Positions 45,249 to 55,353 of a DNA stretch of 64,000 nt are shown here, one piece after another (positions within the stretch are counted from its first letter, which is position 1; the number at the start of each line of letters is the position of its first letter). The translations under genes were made by a program, and so were the position numbers. Origin of the DNA: Phallusia mammillata (taxonomy: Eukaryota > Chordata > Ascidiacea > Phlebobranchia > Ascidiidae); assembly GCA_003260075.1 (NCBI GenBank), contig QLIY01000008.1, positions 325,426 through 389,425 on the forward strand. The letters are read 5' to 3'. The notes below the pieces were generated by a model. The model ran no database searches and was not told the origin of the DNA. It saw nothing but the letters and a program-made list of their open reading frames with translations.

Positions 45249-47042
45249 ATGCATCAGCAAAGCCTGGTTGAAACTATTTCGTTGGAACAGAGCGTTAGAC
45301 AACCGGCAGAGGTTGACGAGAGAACAATGGACGAAAATAATGAAAACAATGATGATAGCAAGGAAGTGGTATATGTCAGCGGACGAAAAGAAACAGATGT
45401 TGCGATGCCAATAGTTGCATCTTATTTTGAGGAGAGGATCCCTGTACCACAAGACATGGACGAAGAAATAGACAAGTTTAAATGCGGACCGTTTTCGCCG
45501 GATATGCCCGCTTTTAGCTGGCGCAAACTCTGGGCATTCACTGGTCCCGGATTTCTGATGAGCATCGCGTATTTAGACCCGGGCAACATTGAGTCCGACT
45601 TGCAGTCAGGTGCAATTGCAGGCTTTCAACTGCTTTGGCTGCTTCTTCTGGCAACTATTATGGGTTTGTTGATGCAAAGACTCTCAGCTCGACTTGGAGT
45701 GGTCACTGGTCTCCATTTGGCCGAGGTGTGCAACAGACAGTACAGTAAAGTACCAAGAATAATCCTTTGGCTGATGATTGAAATAGCGATTGTCGGCTCC
45801 GATATGCAAGAAGTGATTGGATCGGCGATTGCTTTCTCACTCCTGTCTGGTGGCAGAATACCACTTTACGCAGGCGTTCTTATCACTGCCAGTGATGCTT
45901 TTGTATTCCTACTTCTAGACAAATATGGTTTGCGCAAACTAGAGGCATTCTTTGGGTTTTTAATCACTTTAATGGCCATAACATTCGGGTATGAGTACAT
46001 AAAAGTGGCACCAAACCAAGAACAAGTAATATTTGGAACTTTAGTCCCTCATTGCACAAATTGCGGACCAAAACAACTGTTGCAAGCTGTAGGAATTATT
46101 GGGGCTGTTATCATGCCGCACAACATGTATCTACATTCTGCACTGGTGAAATCAAGAGATGTTGACCGCGCAAAGCCTCGCAAAATTCGAGAGGCAAACT
46201 TCTACTATCTGATTGAATCCACTATTGCTCTTTTTATTTCCTTTATTATAAATCTGTTTGTAGTTTCTGTATTTGCTGAAGCCTTTTATGAAACTACATA
46301 CCCACAACTTAATGCAACATGCCAAAATGCTACTAACATTCCAGGTGCCACTCATATGTTTCCAATCATAAATGGAACAGATCAGGCAGTAAATGTGGAC
46401 ATTTATAAGGGTGGAATTCTTTTGGGATGCTTTTTTGGTCCCATTGCTTACTATGTGTGGGCAGTTGGAATATTAGCAGCTGGTCAGAGTTCCACAATGA
46501 CTGGGACATATTCTGGACAGTTTGTCATGGAAGGTTTTTTGGACCTGCGTTGGAGTAGATTCAAACGAGTGGTTTTGACGCGTTCTATTGCCATCGGACC
46601 AACTCTTCTACTGGCTGTGTTTTCTGACATTGAGCATTTGACAGGCATGAACGACCTTCTCAATGTCCTTCAAAGCTTACAACTTCCTTTTGCTCTGATA
46701 CCTGTTCTGCACTTTACCAGCATGGCTTCATTAATGGGTGAATTTGCAAACAATCTAGCATGGAAAATCATTGGTTTTGTAATTTCGTTTTTAGTGTTAG
46801 TGATTAACTTGTACTTTGTTGTTGTTTATATTACAGAATTAAAGTATGTTGCCTTAATAGTATTTGCTGTACTTGTTGCATTAGCATATCTTTGTTTTGT
46901 ATTTTACCTTGGTGCCTTAATGTTATCTGCCTTAACACAGTCACAGTGTCTGTCAAAATTAAAACTAAATAGTTATATGCGTCAAGATGATGAACAAGAC
47001 TTAGTATCAAACCCCGAAAGTCATTCGGTAAATAATGATTGA
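45249..47042 (+). CDS. SLC11/NRAMP proton-coupled divalent metal transporter, uninterrupted
   Basis: NRAMP proteins (DMT1/SLC11A2 and NRAMP1/SLC11A1) carry Fe2+, Mn2+ and other divalent metals with protons across plasma, endosomal or phagosomal membranes. This 597-residue frame covers the complete protein. A hydrophilic acidic N-terminus is followed by the core from [15 protein letters not shown]. Transmembrane segment 1 carries the metal-binding DPGN (residues 110-113). Segment 6 carries MPHNMYLHS (Met289-His291), and [19 protein letters not shown] is the conserved family signature. A glycosylation-rich loop ([11 protein letters not shown]) lies between later helices, as in vertebrates. One vertebrate-like gene cannot be assigned as SLC11A1 or SLC11A2 from this alone. 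It has no introns, and a candidate acceptor lies 19 bases before the ATG. AP4M1 follows 416 bases downstream on the same strand. Confidence 0.96.
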   Translation: MHQQSLVETISLEQSVRQPAEVDERTMDENNENNDDSKEVVYVSGRKETDVAMPIVASYFEERIPVPQDMDEEIDKFKCGPFSPDMPAFSWRKLWAFTGPGFLMSIAYLDPGNIESDLQSGAIAGFQLLWLLLLATIMGLLMQRLSARLGVVTGLHLAEVCNRQYSKVPRIILWLMIEIAIVGSDMQEVIGSAIAFSLLSGGRIPLYAGVLITASDAFVFLLLDKYGLRKLEAFFGFLITLMAITFGYEYIKVAPNQEQVIFGTLVPHCTNCGPKQLLQAVGIIGAVIMPHNMYLHSALVKSRDVDRAKPRKIREANFYYLIESTIALFISFIINLFVVSVFAEAFYETTYPQLNATCQNATNIPGATHMFPIINGTDQAVNVDIYKGGILLGCFFGPIAYYVWAVGILAAGQSSTMTGTYSGQFVMEGFLDLRWSRFKRVVLTRSIAIGPTLLLAVFSDIEHLTGMNDLLNVLQSLQLPFALIPVLHFTSMASLMGEFANNLAWKIIGFVISFLVLVINLYFVVVYITELKYVALIVFAVLVALAYLCFVFYLGALMLSALTQSQCLSKLKLNSYMRQDDEQDLVSNPESHSVNND

Positions 47043-47458
47043 ACTCGAATATGGTGTATTAATTGTACATTTATTTATTGTTTGTTTATTTCCTTATCTC
47101 TGAAAGCATTTATATGTACTAGTTCATTGTGAAATTTCTTGTGCAAACTGTAAATAGACACCATCACCATATCAGACAAACAGTATTCATCTCAAAATTT
47201 GCATGCTACTATGAACAAAATAAAATAGATATACAGCTTTTCTAGGGTAACTTTGTTATGACTGCGATTGTTGTCAAATTTTCCTTGAAACCTTATGTGG
47301 TGCTCATAATTGTTCTTGTTATCATAAGTACTTAAGCACAACTTAACTGTGTGATATTGTGTCATTTTTATTTCCGTTTTGTTGATTTGTCATTCCAGGC
47401 CAATTAAATGCTATCTAGGCTGTGTTTAATGACTTAACAATAAATTGAATCCAACCAA
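47043..47458 (+). promoter_or_regulatory. SLC11-AP4M1 intercistronic region with acceptor-like site
   Basis: It contains a polyadenylation-like AATAAAAT near 47,219. About 160 bases later a long pyrimidine tract (TTTTTATTTCCGTTTTGTTGATTTGTCATTCCAG) ends at 47,398, 60 bases before the AP4M1 start codon. AP4M1 has no coding intron and no obvious promoter here. This layout fits either a spliced leader exon or trans-splicing of a two-gene transcript. A short upstream frame starts at 47,408. Confidence 0.4.
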
Positions 47459-48811
47459 ATGTTGCTTGGAATTTTTATGGCCAGTGAAGGTGGTGAAGTT
47501 ATTGTCCGAAAAGATTTTCTGTGCAGTTCAACAAAATGGACGCCTGTAACTTTTACTAGAGAGCTAAAGAGAAAAGGTAGGGATTTACCAATGTCAATCC
47601 AACTGGAAGATATGTTCTATTTCCATGTAAAGCTTGACTCTGTTTTACTGGTGGCTGTGACAACAGTAGGTACCATGTCATGTTATGTGGTGTTGGCATA
47701 CTTAGAAAGCTTGTCCGATTTCCTAAAAGACCTTTTGGGCACTGTTAACCCCCAAAACATATTTTCTAATATTGGACTTGTGTACGAAGTAATTTGTGAG
47801 TCTACTGATGCTGGGTTTCCAAGACTGGTTGAAAAGGAGAAACTGAAAACGTTGTTGTGCAATGCCGTGCGTCCAGCCAAATCTAGTTCTCCAGATTTTC
47901 TTAGTATTTTGCCTGACAATTTATTTGGTGCTGTCGGTGACGCAAATAAACGTGTGGCATGCAGTGAAGCTACAAAGAAACCTATAAAAACCAAATCAAC
48001 ACAAGAGCTTGATAAACAAGAACTGTTTGTGGATCTTATTGAAAAATTATCCGTTATTATCGACTCAAGGGGCGTTGTGTTACATTATGGACTTAATGGG
48101 AAACTTCAAGTAAAAAGCTATTTGGATAACGCCGCTAATGTCTCGGTGACATTTTCGCAAGACTCCAAACTAAAAGACGCTTTTAACAATGCTAGGTTTC
48201 ACGCTAATGTTGACAAATCTAAACTTCCACGTGAGATTAGAGCGCAAGTTTGTCCTGGAACGTATACTGCCATGAACTACAGCCTGGATATTCGGGATGA
48301 AAGCACGTCTATGCCGTTTACGTTGTACGGAAATTTCGTCCCAGTACCGGAAGACAAGCTAGTGATGATCAATTTGAAGTTACACAGTAGCCTGCCTCCG
48401 CGAAACCCTGCCACAAACTTTGTTGGGACGATACGACTGCCGTACAGCACCCTGACGGCATCAGGTAGTTCTTCGCTAGCTAACATGGAATTAACATACG
48501 ATAAACACAAGCAGTTGATACAGTTTACCAGGCCTTTGTACCCAGGAGAATCCCACCACAGTGTCTCCGTTAAAGTGCTGGTAAAGGACTGGAGCCCTGC
48601 ACTGGTGTATGAACTCAACAGTGTTGTTTTGGAGTTCGAGGCTCCAATGTTTTGTCAGTCTGGATTGCGAATCAATAATCTTAAAGTCGAGAGCCCGAAC
48701 TCAACAAGCAGTGGGCCAGGTTCAGTAGTTAGTAGATGGGTTCGCTACTTAACACACTCAAAATCATACGAGTTCTATTTGAAGGACGACTGGATATCGA
48801 TAGGCTCATGA
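47459..48811 (+). CDS. AP4M1: AP-4 complex mu subunit (AP4M1), uninterrupted
   Basis: AP-4 sorts cargo such as ATG9 and amyloid precursor at the trans-Golgi network; the mu subunit reads tyrosine-type signals. This single frame of 450 residues matches the usual length (human 453). The start was chosen because MLLGIFMASEGGEVIVRKDF aligns with the human start [20 protein letters not shown]. An N-terminal longin domain covers roughly residues 1-140, with GLVYEVICESTDAGFP. The linker is followed by the mu homology domain from about 190 (FVDLIEKLSVIIDSRG…GKLQVKSYL). The C-terminus RWVRYLTHSKSYEFYL parallels human KWVRHLSHSDAYVIRI. No intron is present. It lies downstream of SLC11 in the same orientation. 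Confidence 0.93.
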   Translation: MLLGIFMASEGGEVIVRKDFLCSSTKWTPVTFTRELKRKGRDLPMSIQLEDMFYFHVKLDSVLLVAVTTVGTMSCYVVLAYLESLSDFLKDLLGTVNPQNIFSNIGLVYEVICESTDAGFPRLVEKEKLKTLLCNAVRPAKSSSPDFLSILPDNLFGAVGDANKRVACSEATKKPIKTKSTQELDKQELFVDLIEKLSVIIDSRGVVLHYGLNGKLQVKSYLDNAANVSVTFSQDSKLKDAFNNARFHANVDKSKLPREIRAQVCPGTYTAMNYSLDIRDESTSMPFTLYGNFVPVPEDKLVMINLKLHSSLPPRNPATNFVGTIRLPYSTLTASGSSSLANMELTYDKHKQLIQFTRPLYPGESHHSVSVKVLVKDWSPALVYELNSVVLEFEAPMFCQSGLRINNLKVESPNSTSSGPGSVVSRWVRYLTHSKSYEFYLKDDWISIGS

Positions 48812-49904
48812 TTGCGTGGTGGAAATTCGGGCGGCGTATAGGGATTTTCCAGCAGAAGATATTAAGTTGCGTTTAAGTTTGGAAAACAAAGCAATCGAAA
48901 GAGCTGTACCACTGGTTCAACTATCAAGTCGGGAATAGCTGCGCAACGTTGCAATGTTTTAAGACACGAAAAAGTTATGGGGACCATTGGATTAAGGTTG
49001 GACGCGCTGTAGCTACATGGTCATTATAACACATAATTTGATAGGGCTAACAAGAACATTAACTTGGATTCGTTTGGTTAAACGCAACAGTGCCCAAAAA
49101 ACAACCGGTGTGAACCAAAATTATTTTTTGGATTTTTCAAAGTTAAGCCGTTGTTGTTGTGGTTGTTTTGCGTGTGCACAATGACATTGGCAGTTACTTT
49201 GAATTTGACCAAGTTGTCGATTATCACTTTGTGACTCATGCTTCCGAAAGTGTGTTTATGTCACGAGTTTGACTTGTGTTATCGCGCAGCAGTACAAAAC
49301 GTTACCCGTTTTAGGAAGTTACCATGAATGCACTTTACAAAGATGCCATGTTCAAAATTGCCTTACCCGGATTTTCTAGTACTAAACGCTTTAAATAAGT
49401 TTTTAAAATGCAATTTCCTATGTACTTACAACAGCTGATAAAAATTACGTTAAGTCTTCAACTATTTAATTTATAACCCATGATAAGTACATAGTCAGGC
49501 ATTTGGACAAAAAACTGCAAGTTTGCAAAACAAACAACAACAGTCGTTATGCAACGCGATTAAAACATTGCAAATATTGATCCTTGTGTCATGCGGTGCA
49601 AACCACATATTGACTATGTCTGAGTGTTTAACAATGTCAACTGGGTTTACTGATTTTGTAACAGCATGTTTAACACGTGATAAATACAATGATCACAATT
49701 AAAACTGACAGAGCATGAATGCGTTGAATATACTTTGTTACGACAACAATCGGTATTGTTATTAACAGTGTAATTAGCTATTGTTGAAACCTGTTCAATA
49801 GAATGTATTTATTATATACAAGCTTTCTGCCGGTTTTAATTGTGATAAAGCTAATTGTAAAGTCCGTGTCCAGAAATTAAACCTTACTTGTATATTCGTT
49901 ATAA
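48812..49904 (+). other. AP4M1 3' flank, no further gene seen
   Basis: It probably begins with the AP4M1 3' untranslated region. The rest is AT-rich with no coding frame of interest and no recognised repeat before the hAT element at 49,905. Confidence 0.5.
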
Positions 49905-50083
49905 CAGTGGTGGGATTCAGCCGGTTCGCACTGGTTCTATTACACCGTCTCACGAAATTTTATGAGATCAGCGAACCGGTTAGCGTTACTGGTTACTGTA
50001 AATGCACTTTTTGGAATAGAACCGACTGAAAAATATAACTTTTGTGATAGAACCGGCGGAAAAAAATTGGAATCCCACCACTG
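49905..50083 (+). mobile_element. hAT MITE family A
   Basis: 179 bases, CAGTGGTGGGATTCAGCC to GGAATCCCACCACTG. Flanks CGTTATAA and CTTTATAA match at 7 of 8 bases. Full-length member, with another copy in opposite orientation only 257 bases away. Confidence 0.85.
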
Positions 50084-50340
50084 CTTTATAAGTGACATCC
50101 TTTTGTCCATGCAAATCTATTCAGTTTCTGTTCACAAATTTGCAATAGGAAAACCCCAATCATTGTCGAACGAAAAAAGCTGCCATTAAAACGTGCTTAA
50201 AATGCACAATGTCGTGACTGCATACAGCATTCAGTTCACGGAAAAAGGTTTGCCCGAACCAATGTCAGCACGATTGACTGTGTCAAGCATGTCACGCACA
50301 CTCTTGTTAAGTGTAAACGTGCAAAGCTTCTACATGTAGC

Positions 50341-50520
50341 CAGTGGTGGAATTAAAATTTTTTGTCAGCCAGTTTTTTCATAAAATTCACATTTTTCAGC
50401 CGGTTCTGTTACAAAAAGTTCATTGACAGTAACCAGTAATGCTAACCGGTTTGCTGATCTCATAACATTTGGTGAGACGGTTCTATAGAACCGGTGCGAA
50501 CCGGCTGAATCCCACCACTG
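50341..50520 (-). mobile_element. hAT MITE family A, inverted copy
   Basis: 180 bases in reverse orientation, ending CCGGCTGAATCCCACCACTG on the plus strand. Flanks CATGTAGC and AATGTAAT share 5 of 8 bases. With 49,905-50,083 it forms an inverted pair that could fold into a long hairpin in a transcript. Confidence 0.8.
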
Positions 50521-51464
50521 AATGTAATCTGTGTTAAAATGAGTGCTTATAGTTTTCAGGATGATGCTCGTTCAACACGCCACTTTTGGCCCACGCACCG
50601 GAAAAACTAAATCATTTGTTTTCGATTGGTGGAAATGACTGTATAAATCAATGTTTGGCAGTTCTGTGATTTTAATTGTTTTTATGTTTATCATGGGTTA
50701 GTGAGTAAGGCATGAATGTGTTATGTTTACAAAAAAATGACCCGCCGTCGAGCCAGCTTTATTGAAAGTAGGCTACGTTGGATCTTTTATTAAAGCTTTT
50801 TCGACTTGTGGGTGATCTTAAACAATTTCTCGGTTTTGTGGGTTGCAGCACTTCCTGCTCAGGGAACCCAAGTGGTCGTGGTGGCATTAGAACCGACTAC
50901 CTCGCAAACACCAGTTGTGTTCAATTCTGGGTCAAAATTCTTGCATTTCTTCCCATTTTGCCTCCAGCTAGATCAGGATAAAATTGACAATATCCAACTC
51001 AGGAGAACGTATAAATTTGTCGGTTTTATGCTAATTTTCAACCCACTAGTCAAGTATTTGACAAATGACGGCAATTTGCGCCATGGCTGAATGGGCACTG
51101 GTATTGGGAAGGCAATGCCACTCACAGCTATACACTGTTCATTTGTTCAGATCTGTCATTTGTGTTTGCGGATCGCGGTGTCGTGGACTTTGGACGCAGT
51201 TATTACGTAAAAAAGTCACATTCATTACGTAATAATACAAGTAGTGTTGCTACGAGGCATACTTGTATGAACCATATTTTGCTATCTCGGGAAATGTGTA
51301 TAGTTACGTAACAATGCCGCGGTTTTTGGGTCCTGTTAAACTAGCCTACTCGACAAAACCAGGGTTTTTGTTTTACTTATGGAACGACCATTTCGACAAA
51401 TCCAATAAATGTGAAGAGTCATTACTGACTTATGTATTTTTAATCAATCCTTACTCCAAGTCTT

Positions 51465-51527
51465 AGCGGTGGGATTCGAACCCACGACGGGACCCGGGTC
51501 TCTGTCTACAAATTGAGCTACACAGGC
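51465..51527 (-). repeat. tRNA-like element, degenerate
   Basis: Minus strand reads GCCTGTGTAGCTCAATTTG…GTCGTGGGTTCGAATCCCACCG: an A-box-like D-arm, then a perfect B box in a GTGGG/CCCAC T-arm. It is clearly related to the better-preserved copy at 56,131-56,203, sharing GCCTG, the D-arm and GTCGTGGGTTCGAATCCCACCG. The anticodon arm does not pair. This is a SINE head or tRNA pseudogene. Confidence 0.6.
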
Positions 51528-51990
51528 TCCGTGGTTACCCCACTGAGAGTCGGATCACGTGCACCTACTACGGTAACTATAGGGGTTGTCTGGACAACCA
51601 TTAGTAAACAAAAAAATAAATAAAATGATTACATCTTACTGCGGTCAATGACTCTTGCTAATAACTAAAAGGACTTTATTTGGCAGCAGGTGGCACAATT
51701 GTTTTAAAAAAATACTACCTATCGTTTTACACTGAGTAAAAAACAAGTGGACTAATCCAGTTTAATTATGGAGCCAAGCCAAAAACATCCAAAAAGTATA
51801 AAATCCACAATCTGGTACCATTCCGTAGAAAATATCAGTGTCATATTTTTGTGAAACAATGTGGTCTTGTGGTATTTTAACTATCACTACATGATTTTCT
51901 TGTTCATGTGTTGCAGTAACAATGTTTTAAGAGGACCCTGTAACTCTTCAAGCAATGTCTTTTTCTTGCACGTAGTTGGTCTCATTTTTA

Positions 51991-54367
51991 TCATCTCTTC
52001 TTGGATGTTGTTCCGAAACCCCCGAATCCCATGAGAGCTGCAACATCACTATCACCGGGATCTTCCTCTTCAGCTTTTCGTTTTCTTTCTTTTCGTTTTT
52101 CTCTCCTGTGAGCTTTTAATCTTTCCTCCTGTAAACATTAAAGTGCCAAATTAACTATTTTTGAGGCTAATAATTCCAACACTATAGAGTGCTGTTAGCC
52201 TGCTACACTAATCTTTAGATCAATGTCTTGCCACCCACTGCATCAATGAGACATTAAAAGATCAAAACAGCGTGCAATGTCTGCAGCTAACTTTTAATTA
52301 TGTGAGAAAAATAATTAAAACTTTAACAACTAAATAAGTGGTTTCCAACCTTTATTGACGATTTCCTCACTAGTAGATTGTTATTTAAAATTGGGTCCTT
52401 TATCAACTTCACATGTTATATTCCCAGAGTTAAAGTGTCTATTTACAAACCACATGTACAAATTAAAGTAAATTCCTCCTCTGAAGTTTTAAAATCCATC
52501 CCTTGAGACTTCCCCCGGTTGGGAACCACTGAACTAAATGATTAAAACTTAAGGAATGAAAGTTTTGTCACATACATCTTCTTTTAATTCTTTCATTCTC
52601 TCTTCAAAGTCGTATTGTTTCTTTTTCTCTTCCCTCTTTTTCTTGTTCATTTCAAATCGCTTTTGAACTTGATCAAGACTCGAACGTTCAACTTTCATTG
52701 ACATACCCAGGTTTCTTTGATCTGTTAAGACATAAAAAGTTTAAATGGCATTGTATAGATAAATATAATTAAACCAAGATTTGGTTCATCACAAAATAAC
52801 CTAACTAGCAATAAAGAACCACAAAAACACACTAGCTTTAAAATAAAACTGTAATGGAGCATATGGTGAATATATACATTTTATTGCAAATATTTTTTGC
52901 TGGTGGCATTATCTGTGTTTCAGTGCAAGGAGATTTTGTTCTGGAACAAGCAACTATGAAAAGAAATGTACCAATTACATTGAAAACACACATGCTCATG
53001 TTTAATTTACTAATCATTTTACTGGAAAACTAACTGGAATTTTCTCATAATCATTAATAGGCCACAGTTTGAGAGACAGTATGTAAAAAACGAGCATTGC
53101 AAACAACTGGAATTTTCTGAAGAACATCATAAGCTCACCCTGTTTGTAAACATTAAATGCAACTAAAAATTCTGGTAGCATGTCACTTACGTTTTTTTCC
53201 ATTGATATGGTCGAGAAAGTTGATGGAGTCTTTCACCACACAGTCGCACACATTACAGTAATAACCTCCACTGTCAGATGCAGCAGTCGTTTTACTAATG
53301 ACCACGGATTTTCCAAGGTTGGAATCCAAGTCAATTGGGGGGGGGGATCTTTCACAACGCAGTCGCACACATTACAGTAATAACCTCCACTGTCAGATGC
53401 AGCAGTTGTTTTACTAATGACCACGGATTTTCCAAGGTTGGAATCCAAGTCAATTTTGTATGACCGAGCTTTAAGCAGTTCTCGCTTCACAGGTGTTTCA
53501 TCTTCTATAAAAAGACAAAATAATTAATGTAGCAATGTTTAAGCAAGAGAAAATCTTTAAAATATCTCCTTCTGTAATAGGTCTATTCAGCCTAACTTCG
53601 GGGGAAATTATTGTTAAATATCTATTCAGCCTGATTGTGAAAATAAATGTGTCTCTAACTCACAAATATACACAGATTGCATTTCCTATGTTGTTGTCTG
53701 GCAAAAATACAAAACAAAATCTTACTGTCAGGTTTGTCAAATTCTTCAGTTAGTCGCTCGGGGGGGGGGACAATGTTTAAGTAGGAGAAAAGTTTTTAAA
53801 TATCTCCTTCTGTAAAAGGTCTATTCAGCCTAAATTTGGAGGGAATTATTGTTAAATATCTATTCAGCCTGATTGTGAAAATAAATGTGTTTCTAACTCA
53901 CAAATATACACAGATTGCATTACCTATGTTGTTGTCTGGCAAAAGTATGAAACAAAATCTTACTGTCAGGTTTGTCAAATTCTTCAGTTAGTCGCTCTGT
54001 GGCAAGTTTTTCGTATTCTTCTTTGTCCCATTTTCGACGATGGTCTCCAGGATCCTGCATTTGTTAGAAATGAATAAGTTTTTTCTCTAATTACTTAACA
54101 ATAAAAATGCGGTTTCTTATAATTAAAAGTTCAAGCCACCTTACATTATGGCAATTTGCAATGCCAGTAAGGTTAACCATTAAAGGATTTCACAGTTAGG
54201 AAATGTTTTTGCTATAGGGTTGTGTTTAGACTGTAAAATGCAAACAAAAACACCAATCAGTTATGGGTGTAAGGTTTCTAAAATTGGCGAACTTTCACTG
54301 ATAACAACCCTAATTTGGACATAAACTTACTGGTAAAAGAGAAATAACTTACTGTTGCTGAAGACAT
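51991..54367 (-). CDS. ZMAT2: ZMAT2 / SNU23 spliceosomal zinc-finger protein
   Basis: ZMAT2 (yeast Snu23) belongs to the U4/U6.U5 tri-snRNP and the spliceosomal B complex. Exons on the minus strand: 54,367-54,353 (MSSAT); 54,054-53,964; 53,504-53,191; 52,721-52,576; 52,128-51,991. Exon 2 encodes [21 protein letters not shown]. Exon 3 encodes [18 protein letters not shown] and the matrin-type C2H2 finger [24 protein letters not shown]. Exon 4 continues [19 protein letters not shown] and a charged coiled-coil-like helix. Exon 5 ends [13 protein letters not shown]. Exon 3 contains a ten-G join (53,337-53,346), with the zinc-finger part present twice, once per allele. Discounting that, the protein is about 194 residues (human 199). 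Intron 4 carries a hAT element. Confidence 0.94.
52336..52531 (+). mobile_element. hAT MITE family E in ZMAT2 intron 4
   Basis: 196 bases, AAGTGGTTTCCAACC (first base mutated from C) to GGTTGGGAACCACTG, with a perfect 8-bp duplication AACTAAAT (52,328-52,335 and 52,532-52,539). Related to the element at 35,958. Confidence 0.85.
53347..53457 (-). pseudogene. Duplicated part of ZMAT2 exon 3 (allelic re-read)
   Basis: This and 53,226-53,336 encode the same [20 protein letters not shown]…[12 protein letters not shown] segment with synonymous differences, on either side of the ten-G join. Only one belongs in the mature message. The following intron is likewise read twice: 53,533-53,759 and 53,771-53,997, around a join at 53,760-53,769. 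Confidence 0.85.
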
Positions 54368-55353
54368 GCTTGTGTGTAGATTTAATTTCTTTCTAGTTCC
54401 CAAAATACAACGTACAATAAGTCCAGAAAATGTAAACTAATATCTATACCACAACAAATGAAAATGACCACCTTTCGTATTTCCAAGTTCTGACAATATG
54501 TTTTGAAACAACATGAATTTACAGTATGTTGGGCTGACAACATAAAAACATATCGTGGTATAGTTTTGTCAATAAAATATTTAGTATCAATTATAAAATA
54601 AGTGTGGTTCGCCCTGAAACACTATTGCATTAGGAAACTGCTAAACAAAAAATAACTAACAAATATTTTCCCATAGCTCATCCGACATTTTTCCCAACAA
54701 TCCATCTTTGTTTCTTTTATTATTGTTATTCAGGTTCCACTCCCTCGTTTTGTTTCGTTTATTGTAAGAAATTAAATAAACTTTGCGAAATAACAACATT
54801 AAAAGGGGGGGGGGTTAATATCTATACCACAACAAATGAAAATTACCACCTTTCGTATTTCCAAGTTATGACAATCTGTTTTGAAACAACATGAATTTAC
54901 AGTATGTTGGGCTGACAACATAAAGGGGGGGGGGTAGTGTAGCAAAGTTCACATTAAAGGTATCTGAATGTACATTGCTAATGTATAGGCTTAGTTCTGG
55001 GGGTTATTTTAGGTCAAATGTTGAAAATGTCATTGTCATAGCGTCGGACAGTCTGGTTATGCAAGGTCAAAACCATAAAGTAAACAGGAACCTGTTATTA
55101 AAACAACAGGCTAGTGATCCATAAGATGCATTTAGAAATAAACTAATGTAAAAAAAAACGATCTGAACAACAATTTCATTTTGTGAAGTTTTACAATGTT
55201 AAAAGTACTTTTTTTAAATTGTATTTAATATTTTTGTATCTTACAGTTTTTTGCATGTAACTGTATTGAAATAGGGCTGAATGATCTGATAGACCCGGTT
55301 GAATCTGGGATTTTACTTTAGTGCCAACGATTGTTGTGATAACAGAACACAAA
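54368..55353. other. Region between ZMAT2 and NDFIP start codons
   Basis: About 1 kb between two divergent genes, so both promoters should be here. It contains two ten-G joins (54,805-54,814 and 54,925-54,934); 54,439-54,564 is re-read at 54,815-54,924. The true distance is therefore shorter than it looks. No RNA gene or transposon end was seen. Confidence 0.5.
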
